From: UBA12403 sp043808565
Lineage (GTDB): Bacteria; Patescibacteriota; Patescibacteriia; UBA9934; GWF2-40-263
DNA length: 21,956 bases
Assembly (NCBI GenBank): GCA_043808565.1
Contig: JAZDEQ010000018.1
Span: 1 to 21,956 of the forward strand
Direction of reading: 5' to 3'
The first letter of the stretch is position 1. Every line of letters begins with the position of its first letter. A program made the position numbers and the translations under genes. The notes beneath the pieces were generated by a model. That model made no database searches. It was given only the letters and a program-made list of their open reading frames with translations, and had not been told where the DNA came from. Below, one piece after another: positions 1 through 5,657 of the stretch.

Positions 1-117
1 GCCAACTGTCCGCCAAAAGGATTAACCGATCTTAAACAAAAAATCCGCGCTTCCAGACGCCGATTATCAAATCCGAATTTATTAAGAGGGTTTCTCGAAT
101 CAAGCGGGTTGTATTAA
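1..117 (+). pseudogene. C-terminal tail of a probable DDE (IS630-like) transposase
   Basis: Frame 1 is open from the first base of the window to a TAA at 115-117 and encodes 38 residues ending in LLRGFLESSGLY. The basic RASRRRLSNPNLL stretch followed by a short hydrophobic end resembles the C-terminal tail of IS630-type transposases; this is recognition by eye from a short fragment, so the family is tentative. Most of the gene lies outside the window. It reads toward the end of the restriction-modification cassette and stops two bases before a TTATGTG sequence that could be the remains of that cassette's attC site, so the element may have inserted into that attC. Confidence 0.4.
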
Positions 118-162
118 ACTTATGTGTGAAAGGTCAGTATAAATACAGGCCAATAATCGCTT

Positions 163-1398
163 TCAAGTAATTAATTTACCCACACGATTTGGAGAAGACC
201 CAAAATTTAAAACCATTTTTTCCTTATTTTTTATGAACTCATTTATACTATTAACTATTAATAAATCCTTAGGCATAACCGCCTGGCCAAAATCAAATAA
301 GGTTGCGTCGCAAAGATTGTTTGTTTTAATGAGGACTCTCATTTTGAATCCATTTTTATTTGAAGCCTGTAATAATAGTTGCTTTGCTTTTTCTATTGTT
401 TCATTGAACCGCTGAATTTTTATTGGTATTGGTTTTGCAGAATTATCAACATTTAGAAAGCCATCGATGCCCTTATTTCTTTGGACTGGAGTGGCATCAA
501 TTATTTTCAACATTTGCAATATTTCTGGGTCTTGATTTAAGTATGAATCTTTTCCATTTTTTAATAGATTAGAGTCTGTTCGTATTGGATTTTCTATTCG
601 CTTATGTGCTAGCCGTATAGCATCATCTGAAATATCAAAACCTATATACCTTCTGTTAAGTAATTTTGCAGCTACTAATGTAGTGCCACTTCCACAAAAC
701 GGATCTAAAACAATATCGCCCTCATCCGTCGCTAACTGTATTACTTTTTCCAATAACAAAATTGGCTTTTGCGTCGGGTAGCCCACTCGTTCATTTGCTT
801 TTGGGTTTAAGTACGGAATATCCCAAACATCTGAAAGAGGAACTCCTTTTTTATCGTCCATTAGCTCATATCCGCCATCAAGATTTTCTTTGTACTTGGT
901 TTTTCCATTTTCATCACGCATTCTTTTTTGAAAAATTTGGTCAATATTTGTTGTTGGAGAATAATTTTCAAAAATATGATTAAATTTAAAATTAGCAGTT
1001 TTGCTATAAAAATAAATTACTTGATGGGCATTCAATAGACCTTTTTTTGCATTTGACCATCGTTTATATGTCCAGATAATCTCACTTTGAAAATTGCTTG
1101 ACCCAAAAACATTATCGAGAGCCATTCGCAAATGATGCGATGCACTCCTATCACAATGTAAAAAAATACTCCCAGTATTTTTTAACACACTCTTACATTC
1201 AATTAATCTTTCCTCAATATAATTTCTATAGGATTCAATATTTTCCCAGTTATCGTCAAAAAAATATTCTTTTGAATTGTCCCGCGTTTTTTGTGATTGT
1301 TTTTTTTGTGTGAAAAATGGCGGATCAAGGTAAATTAAATCTACTGAGTTTGGCTCAATTTTTTTTAATTCAGTTTTGCAATCACCTTGCTTAATCAT
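163..1398 (-). CDS. Type II DNA methyltransferase, beta class (probably N6-adenine)
   Basis: This is the modification partner of the restriction endonuclease just upstream. It uses S-adenosylmethionine to methylate the recognition site so the host is not cut. Counting from the longer possible start at 1446, the catalytic motif IV LDPPF is at residues 40-44, TQKP at 225-228 and the AdoMet-binding motif DPFCGSGT at 248-255. The order IV then X/I is that of beta-class enzymes, and DPPF favours an exocyclic amino (mostly adenine) target. About 125 residues after motif I form a C-terminal extension. The ATG at 1398 is preferred: it begins MIKQGDCKTEL, four bases after the endonuclease stop, whereas the start at 1446 would overlap that gene by 44 bases. 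Family assignment is secure; base and sequence specificity cannot be read. Confidence 0.9.
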   Translation of the reverse strand: MIKQGDCKTELKKIEPNSVDLIYLDPPFFTQKKQSQKTRDNSKEYFFDDNWENIESYRNYIEERLIECKSVLKNTGSIFLHCDRSASHHLRMALDNVFGSSNFQSEIIWTYKRWSNAKKGLLNAHQVIYFYSKTANFKFNHIFENYSPTTNIDQIFQKRMRDENGKTKYKENLDGGYELMDDKKGVPLSDVWDIPYLNPKANERVGYPTQKPILLLEKVIQLATDEGDIVLDPFCGSGTTLVAAKLLNRRYIGFDISDDAIRLAHKRIENPIRTDSNLLKNGKDSYLNQDPEILQMLKIIDATPVQRNKGIDGFLNVDNSAKPIPIKIQRFNETIEKAKQLLLQASNKNGFKMRVLIKTNNLCDATLFDFGQAVMPKDLLIVNSINEFIKNKEKMVLNFGSSPNRVGKLIT

Positions 1399-1402
1399 AT
1401 TT

Positions 1403-2047
1403 TTATAATTTGCCTTTAGGTTTGGTTTTAGTCTTTTTATCTGCAATATTTTCTAGTATAGACAGTAAATCAACGCCAGTTTTTTTCTTGATAATTTCCC
1501 ACGCACCTTTACCAAAATAGTACTCGCCATTTACACCAGCATAAATAGTTTTTAGTGTTTCCTGAATACGAATAGCTTGAGTGCGATTTGGATAGTAGAA
1601 CATTATACGGATTGGCTTGTAGCCTGCATTTTTTATATTTTTAACCCTAGTATGCTCTTTGGTTATATGGTCGCCATCAGTAGTCGCATCTCTCCATTTA
1701 ATTTCGTATGCGTCTTTGCCTACAAGGCAATCAATCTCAAAGGTCACAGGTCTTGATCCAAGCTTGTTTGGTATGCGAAGTTTTCTCTGCGTTTTGGGAA
1801 ATTTTTCCTCAAAACATAAAATTGCTGCTTCTTCCAAAAATGAGCCAGCGTATTTGTAAAGAAAACGACCCATATTTTGATATTCGTCAATCAATTTTCC
1901 TTCTTCTGTTGCAATTCCCAAAACTCGGTAAAGTAAATAATGGGAATTATCATCCGTTTCCATTTCGGTAATTCTCCCGGTCATTTTTTGGCGAAGAGTT
2001 TCGGTGTATTTGTCAGAAAGTGCTAGTAATTTTTCTTGAATTGTCAT
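1403..2047 (-). CDS. PD-(D/E)XK restriction endonuclease, ApaLI-like
   Basis: A 214-residue nuclease encoded directly upstream of the methyltransferase, forming a type II restriction-modification pair. The PD-(D/E)XK core is visible as D106 (FEIDCL) and E115-I-K117 (YEIKW). The conserved-looking stretch after it (RDATTDGDHITKEHTR, residues 119-134) matches my memory of the ApaLI family, but no search was possible, so the GTGCAC specificity is only a guess. Both genes lie in one cassette of the integron-like array, where a restriction-modification pair can stabilise the array by post-segregational killing. The ATG at 2047 has no Shine-Dalgarno sequence. A TATAAT-like -10 and an 18-bp palindrome lie just upstream and may regulate the operon. 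Confidence 0.75.
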   Translation of the reverse strand: MTIQEKLLALSDKYTETLRQKMTGRITEMETDDNSHYLLYRVLGIATEEGKLIDEYQNMGRFLYKYAGSFLEEAAILCFEEKFPKTQRKLRIPNKLGSRPVTFEIDCLVGKDAYEIKWRDATTDGDHITKEHTRVKNIKNAGYKPIRIMFYYPNRTQAIRIQETLKTIYAGVNGEYYFGKGAWEIIKKKTGVDLLSILENIADKKTKTKPKGKL

Positions 2048-2060
2048 AATTTTTTCAGGT

Positions 2061-2080
2061 TAATCAATACATTGATTATA
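2061..2080 (-). promoter_or_regulatory. -10 element overlapped by a palindromic operator candidate
   Basis: taatcaat-ac-attgatta (2061-2078) is a perfect 8-bp inverted repeat with a 2-base spacer. It overlaps a minus-strand TATAAT (2075-2080) about 27 bases upstream of the endonuclease ATG. A palindrome over the -10 of a restriction operon is the usual position for a repressor or C-protein site, though no controller gene is visible nearby. No convincing -35 is seen. Confidence 0.4.
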
Positions 2081-2105
2081 CACCATTTTTACTTTAAAAT
2101 AAATC

Positions 2106-2139
2106 GTTTTTTACTGCCCCTTTGTGGGCAGAAAAAAAC
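2106..2139. repeat. Hairpin with GC stem flanked by T and A tracts
   Basis: CTGCCC (2114-2119) pairs with GGGCAG (2126-2131). The flanking gtttttt and aaaaaaac extend the stem after one mismatch. It sits between attC1 and the restriction operon promoter. It could insulate the cassette from upstream transcription, but it lacks a clean U-tract outside the stem, so terminator activity is uncertain. Confidence 0.35.
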
Positions 2140-2236
2140 ACCTTGTACCCCTATTATAAATAGATAAAAAAACTTATTTTTCCTTATTATCAAAAAAAGC
2201 AAATTTAAAAAAAGAAAAAAAGAGAGAATTTTATTT

Positions 2237-2334
2237 CACATAACGTCAGGGCTATACGAAGTTTTGCGACTGAAAGGAGCAAAATTTGGGAGAGGCACGA
2301 GCCGAGTGCCGAACCGTATAGCCCTTGTTATACG
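2237..2334 (-). other. attC1: attC-like recombination site
   Basis: On the minus strand the site runs from R'' CGTATAAC (2327-2334) to R' GTTATGTG (2237-2244). The arms agggctatacg (2248-2258) and cgtatagccct (2315-2325) are an 11-bp perfect inverted repeat, with an imperfect central stem between them. The layout (terminal AAC/GTT boxes, inner arms, variable centre, about 98 bp) is that of integron attC sites. It lies 3' of the zinc-ribbon gene and ends the GNAT/zinc-ribbon cassette. Confidence 0.75.
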
Positions 2335-2370
2335 CCCCGAATGCACGAAGGTCGTCTGAGTAAATATAAG

Positions 2371-2655
2371 AAGTTTTTCATCCCCCGTCCTTCTTTTGTT
2401 TGTAGATTCTCTTTGACCAGCCACAGTTACCACAAGCAAGGTCAAGAAACTCCTTTTCGTTTTTTACTTTGAGTGGATTACGACACGATTTGTTTGGGCA
2501 GGTAATAATATCCGGAAAAGTTTCTTGGCCTTGCGCCAGTCGGTCTTGAATTTTTTCTTCCATTAACGGAGAAAACTCTCGTTTTTCACGATATAGTTCA
2601 GTACGTTCTCCTTGTTCTGGCGCAAACATGTCCATAATAGGGGGATGAAAAACTT
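2371..2655. repeat. 16-bp perfect inverted repeats flanking the zinc-ribbon gene
   Basis: aagtttttcatccccc (2371-2386) recurs as its exact reverse complement at 2640-2655, enclosing the zinc-ribbon gene. The left copy contains that gene's stop codon and the right copy ends five bases before its start codon. In mRNA the ends could pair; in DNA the pair could be the ends of a small transposable or recombined unit. Confidence 0.7.
2378..2635 (-). CDS. Small zinc-ribbon protein, function unknown
   Basis: An 85-residue cytoplasmic protein. Its C-terminal half holds four cysteines in two knuckles, C46/C51 and C68/C71 (the latter as CGNC), typical of a zinc ribbon. The N-terminal 40 residues are charged and probably helical. 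I do not recognise the family; zinc ribbons of this kind bind nucleic acid or protein partners, so no function is assigned. It shares one cassette with the GNAT gene upstream, because no attC that passes the junction test separates them. ATG 2635 is used; a second ATG at 2629 is two codons in. The gene is enclosed by 16-bp inverted repeats. Confidence 0.65.
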   Translation of the reverse strand: MDMFAPEQGERTELYREKREFSPLMEEKIQDRLAQGQETFPDIITCPNKSCRNPLKVKNEKEFLDLACGNCGWSKRIYKQKKDGG

Positions 2656-2659
2656 TTAC

Positions 2660-2735
2660 CTTAATTCATTAGGCGGCCGTAGTGCATGAGAGCGCAGCGT
2701 GGCCGAGCGACCGAAGGGAGCGAAGGAGTCGGATT
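2660..2735. other. GC-rich spacer between GNAT and zinc-ribbon genes; possible decayed attC
   Basis: The plus-strand block cattaggcggccg at 2669-2681 resembles an attC end (TTAGGCG), and the following GC-rich stretch resembles attC centres. No partner arm or GTT/AAC box is present. It may be the remnant of an attC between two once-separate cassettes that fused. Confidence 0.25.
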
Positions 2736-3200
2736 TTACAATTTTTTCCAGTATTCAACTGTAGCTTGAGACATGCCCGCCCCTTCGTACCATTTTTGAG
2801 CGACTTTATTTTCAGCATCCGTGTGCGTCGTCATGTGGTCGCAACCTTTGGATTTAAAACTTTTCACGACCGCGTCGGTCAGTTTTTTTGCCACGCCCTT
2901 GCTTCGAAAAGCTGGCTTTACATATAAAGCGTCGAGGTAGCCGAGATTTGAGAGTTTATATCCTTTTCTCGAAGTTACAAATCCAAGGATAAAGCCAGCG
3001 ATCTCGCCACCTACTTCTGCAACGATAAAAATGTTCTTATTCAGATCACTTTTCCGCAATTTAGAAAGTGGCTTTAAGCGGTTGTGAAAAACTTTATTCT
3101 TCTGTGACCATAATTGACGACGCTCCCTGTTTAATAGATCGAGCATCCCTTGAAGGGCGGTCATGTCTTGTTGCATTGCTGGACGAATGTTGATTGCCAT
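2736..3200 (-). CDS. GNAT-family N-acetyltransferase
   Basis: A 154-residue single-domain acetyltransferase that moves acetyl from acetyl-CoA to an amine of unknown substrate. The acetyl-CoA loop is visible as RSKGVAKK at residues 99-106, preceded by the beta-4 strand YLDALYVKP (88-96). Motif B NKVAQKWYEGAGM follows at 131-143. The length is normal for the family. GNAT genes are among the commonest integron cargo and include aminoglycoside and toxin acetylases, but nothing here fixes the substrate. The gene starts at ATG 3200, about 47 bases inside the cassette start, with no strong Shine-Dalgarno sequence, so it probably depends on a cassette or array promoter. Confidence 0.88.
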   Translation of the reverse strand: MAINIRPAMQQDMTALQGMLDLLNRERRQLWSQKNKVFHNRLKPLSKLRKSDLNKNIFIVAEVGGEIAGFILGFVTSRKGYKLSNLGYLDALYVKPAFRSKGVAKKLTDAVVKSFKSKGCDHMTTHTDAENKVAQKWYEGAGMSQATVEYWKKL

Positions 3201-3246
3201 ATGCTTGTATTATTGGGTTAATGGAAAAAATTGTAAAATCCGATTG

Positions 3247-3340
3247 CGTATAACGTTTAAGGATATGAGAAGTTGCGACTGTAAGGAGCAATTTGGGTTG
3301 AGGCTCTGCAAGAGCCGAACCTCATATCCTTTGTTAGGCG
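3247..3340 (-). other. attC2: attC-like recombination site
   Basis: Minus-strand R'' CGCCTAAC (3333-3340) and R' GTTATACG (3247-3254) bound a 94-bp site. The arms aaggatatgag (3259-3269) and ctcatatcctt (3321-3331) are an 11-bp perfect inverted repeat, the same arm length as attC1. The centre shares the GCTCCTT-CAGTCGCAA pattern with attC1, so the two sites are related. It closes the nucleotidyltransferase cassette. Confidence 0.78.
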
Positions 3341-3414
3341 AGGGTGAGCGAGGTACGAGCGAAAGTGCAACGTCCCCTTGAGTTGATAATTTATTTTTTC
3401 AATTAGAGGAAACT

Positions 3415-3906
3415 TTATCCTATTTTAGCCAAACCATTGATTTTCTTTTGGTAGGCATCCTTTTTTATAGGAATATTATTTCTACCTCTAACATAAATTT
3501 CTTTTAATGCTTCCAAGCTGATTATTTTAAAAGGATAATTATTGATTGAAATTTCTATAAAATTTTCGGGTAAATTTGAATAATAATGTTTGATTGAGTC
3601 AAAAGTAATTTTTATATCATTTTGAAAAACTTTTAGCGAATTATAATCTGTTTCTTGATAAGAAAGTTCTTTTTGCTTTTTAATCTCTTCAATTATAATT
3701 GGAAAAACTTCTTCTGGAACTAACAAGTCAATGTCATTGATTTCTATTTCTTCATCCTGAGTAAAAAAAGCATAAGCAAGACTACCATAAACAATTGGTT
3801 GTATATTATGTTTTTCACATATCTCAAAAAGAACTTTCGAAAATGACAATAGTTTTTCAAAATAATCTCGATTTTTTGGTTTATAGAAAATTTTTTGCAT
3901 ATTCAT
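3415..3906 (-). CDS. Minimal nucleotidyltransferase-fold protein
   Basis: A 163-residue protein with the polymerase-beta-like nucleotidyltransferase signature. G41-S42 (VYGSLAYAF) is followed by D58 and D60 in INDIDLLV, and a third acidic residue, D103, lies in the strand IKITFD. These would bind two metals and a nucleotide triphosphate. Relatives include aminoglycoside and lincosamide adenylyltransferases and toxin nucleotidyltransferases such as AbiEii and MenA. The substrate cannot be told from sequence, and no antitoxin partner sits in the cassette. The gene starts at ATG 3906; a second ATG two codons in is possible. It is AT-rich, unlike the GC-rich cassette beside it. Confidence 0.72.
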   Translation of the reverse strand: MNMQKIFYKPKNRDYFEKLLSFSKVLFEICEKHNIQPIVYGSLAYAFFTQDEEIEINDIDLLVPEEVFPIIIEEIKKQKELSYQETDYNSLKVFQNDIKITFDSIKHYYSNLPENFIEISINNYPFKIISLEALKEIYVRGRNNIPIKKDAYQKKINGLAKIG

Positions 3907-3975
3907 TAGATGGTTTGGCTATTTTATAAAAATTTCTAAAGTTTCCTTTCCTTACTTAAAATAAATTATCAATTT

Positions 3976-4060
3976 CGCCTAATCGCCGCGCCTGATCCGC
4001 AGTGACTGGATTCTGGCGCCGCGACGGAAGACGGGCATTGCGGATAGGCGCTGTTATGCG
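3976..4060 (-). other. attC3: GC-rich attC-like site of a short cassette
   Basis: R'' is minus-strand CGCATAAC (4053-4060). The arms gcgcctgatccgc (3988-4000) and gcggataggcgc (4040-4051) pair with one extrahelical base, as in real attC sites. The distal box reads CGATTAGGCG (3976-3985), so the conserved GTT is changed to ATT. A second, larger pairing exists: taatcgccgcgcc (3980-3992) with ggcgcggcgatta (4100-4112), 13 of 13. Confidence 0.6.
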
Positions 4061-4109
4061 AAGGACGCGGCGCGCGGCCTGAGTAGAACAGCGACGATAG
4101 GCGCGGCGA

Positions 4110-4139
4110 TTATGCAAAAGCGCCGCGTCTTTTGCATAA
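4110..4139. repeat. Perfect 11-bp stem hairpin at a cassette junction
   Basis: ttatgcaaaag (4110-4120) and cttttgcataa (4129-4139) pair perfectly around an 8-base loop. The right arm overlaps the R' box of attC4. It lies in the short GC-rich cassette, which has no convincing gene. Confidence 0.6.
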
Positions 4140-4330
4140 CGTTTACGCATCATCTGAAGTTTTCATCCCGACTTAGCGGGATAAAATTTTGATTTCAGAC
4201 ATTGCTTTGTTTGATTATCTCCGCCTAAACCTTCATCTAACTAAGGGATGAAAATTTGGGCGGAGGGAAAATCACATCCTTTGAATATATTTGAGTGATT
4301 TTCCCGCAGCCAGATATGCCGTGTTATGTG
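4134..4330 (-). other. attC4: long attC-like recombination site
   Basis: R'' CACATAAC (4323-4330) and R' GTTATGC (4134-4140) bound a 197-bp imperfect palindrome. The arms gcatcatctg (4147-4156) and cagatatgc (4311-4319) pair with one unpaired base. Inner hairpins include ggaaaatcac/gtgattttcc and ttcatccc/gggatgaa. It is longer than most attC sites and closes the cassette of the 119-aa protein. Confidence 0.65.
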
Positions 4331-4376
4331 ATGTAGCTAGAAATTTCTTCTTCCTTAATGTATTTTTTTTGGCAAT

Positions 4377-4736
4377 TTATTCTTTCGATTTTTCATACGC
4401 TTCTTGGTTCGCCACCTTGAACTCATCAAATGACATCGGTTTGGGATTTTTTTCCGGGTCGTAGGCGTTTCCTGCTCCGCTGGTGTAGAAGTACTGAACG
4501 TATGAAGAATATAAATCTTCCCAGTACTTTATTTCTTTCTTTAGATCTATATAGAAGACTTGTACATAGGCGGAGTATATTTCTGTCTTTTGTTCTTCGG
4601 TTAATATAATTTCATTTCCATTTTCATCTAAGACGGGCTTCTGTATAGATATAAACTTCTCAAAGTCCAGTGGCTTCGGTAGTTCTTGTTTTGGTTCTTT
4701 TTCGGGCGAACCAATTCCCATGTCTGGTGATTTCAT
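4377..4736 (-). CDS. Hypothetical 119-aa protein
   Basis: I do not recognise this protein. It is acidic and lysine-rich, with a proline-rich N-terminal 25 residues, and has no transmembrane segment or signal peptide. The middle holds two similar aromatic stretches (YSAYVQVFY and YSSYVQYFY) separated by about 20 residues, suggesting a short duplicated helix. It is the only gene of the second cassette; attC4 begins 46 bases after the stop. Starting at ATG 4736, it reads cleanly and its base composition matches a real gene. It is orphan cargo of unknown function. Confidence 0.6.
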   Translation of the reverse strand: MKSPDMGIGSPEKEPKQELPKPLDFEKFISIQKPVLDENGNEIILTEEQKTEIYSAYVQVFYIDLKKEIKYWEDLYSSYVQYFYTSGAGNAYDPEKNPKPMSFDEFKVANQEAYEKSKE

Positions 4737-4845
4737 AATTTTTTGTTAAATATTAAATTACTTAAAATATATCACTTGTTATGTCGACCGTGAAATAAAT
4801 TGCCAAAAAAATCTTAAAAATAGATAAAGAAATTTCTGGCTATTT

Positions 4846-4977
4846 CACATAACGTTCCAGAATATGCGATGTTTGCTGGTGATATAATAGCGAACGAAGT
4901 GAGCCATCACCAGCAAATATGGGTGAAATGAGGAGGAGGTACGACGACGAATGTAACCGCATATTCTGTGTTATATG
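4846..4977 (-). other. attC5: attC-like recombination site nearest the recombinase
   Basis: R'' CATATAAC (4970-4977) and R' GTTATGTG (4846-4853) bound 132 bp. The arms cagaatatgcg (4858-4868) and cgcatattctg (4959-4969) are an 11-bp perfect inverted repeat, and an inner hairpin tttgctggtgat/atcaccagcaaa sits near one side. It closes the cassette of the kinase-like gene. Confidence 0.78.
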
Positions 4978-4998
4978 ATGTGCCTGCCCACGTTCACA

Positions 4999-5514
4999 TT
5001 ATTGTAAATGACTCATTATTTCTTTTACGACTTTGGGAAAAGAAATTTTTGTTGTATCAATCCTGACTTCATTTTTTAGAAGAGGTCGGGCAAGTATTTC
5101 TTGGTTTATTTTTATTGCGCTTTTCACATCTCGATATTTGCTAGTTCGTGTTTTATCCATAACTCTGGATTTCAGAATTTTGTCATCACTGATTGTTAGC
5201 GTGAACAGAATATATTTTTCCTTTTTGAAAGCGCGATGAAGTTCGAGAATGCGCTTGTCTTCAAGATCAGTGATGATGATATTGCCAAAACCATGTTTGA
5301 TATAATTTTTTGTTACCAGTACTAAATTTTCAAATGCGATTCCTTCCTCTTCTTGATAACTTATGGTTTTGGCTCCCTTTTGACGAAACTCTGGAATCCA
5401 ACCAAATTCAAAACACGGACTAGCAAGTTGTTTCTGTAAGGCGTGCGCAACAGAAGACTTGCCCGACCCCGGTGCTCCAGCGATAAAAATGATGTCGTAA
5501 AATTTCTTTGCCAT
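4999..5514 (-). CDS. P-loop NTPase, small-molecule or nucleotide kinase-like
   Basis: A 171-residue ATP-binding protein with a Walker A motif at residues 13-20 (GAPGSGKS) at the end of the first beta strand. Its overall length and layout are those of nucleoside monophosphate kinase and AAA_33-type kinases, which include antibiotic phosphotransferases. The basic stretch around residues 117-129 (SRVMDKTRTSKYR) could be a lid with phosphate-binding arginines. The substrate is unknown. It is the first cassette next to the recombinase, the position best placed to be read from an array promoter. The gene starts at ATG 5514, 31 bases inside the cassette. Confidence 0.72.
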   Translation of the reverse strand: MAKKFYDIIFIAGAPGSGKSSVAHALQKQLASPCFEFGWIPEFRQKGAKTISYQEEEGIAFENLVLVTKNYIKHGFGNIIITDLEDKRILELHRAFKKEKYILFTLTISDDKILKSRVMDKTRTSKYRDVKSAIKINQEILARPLLKNEVRIDTTKISFPKVVKEIMSHLQ

Positions 5515-5545
5515 ATTTTTAGTTTAACTTAGTGGGCAGGCATTT

Positions 5546-5591
5546 CATATAACTCGTTTCTATCCGAATTGTTTTCTTAATAGAAACTAGT
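5546..5591 (-). other. attI-like site beside the recombinase
   Basis: catataac (5546-5553) gives minus-strand GTTATATG, the exact complement of the R'' box CATATAAC of attC5. It is followed by the inverted pair actcgtttctat (5552-5563) and atagaaactagt (5580-5591), matching at 11 of 12 positions. Its place between the divergent recombinase and the first cassette is that of attI. Confidence 0.5.
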
Positions 5592-5621
5592 TTGGTAGTA
5601 AAAAACGAAGTGTGTTATACT
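5592..5621 (+). promoter_or_regulatory. Predicted promoter of the recombinase gene
   Basis: TTGGTA (5592-5597), an 18-base spacer and TATACT (5616-5621) lie about 37 bases upstream of the recombinase ATG. It abuts the attI-like inverted repeat, so recombinase binding there could repress its own gene. Confidence 0.45.
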
Positions 5622-5657
5622 TCTAACTAAGAATAATAGTATCATTTTTTGCTTTTT

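Noticed and set aside
3956..4153. A 65-codon minus-strand frame in the GC-rich cassette
   Set aside because: It lies across two attC-like sites and nested inverted repeats; its Arg/Ala-rich product is what GC-rich palindromes give by chance.
2237..5591. A CRISPR array made of the repeated palindromes
   Set aside because: The sites are 85-197 bp, differ in sequence, are separated by whole genes, and no cas gene is present.
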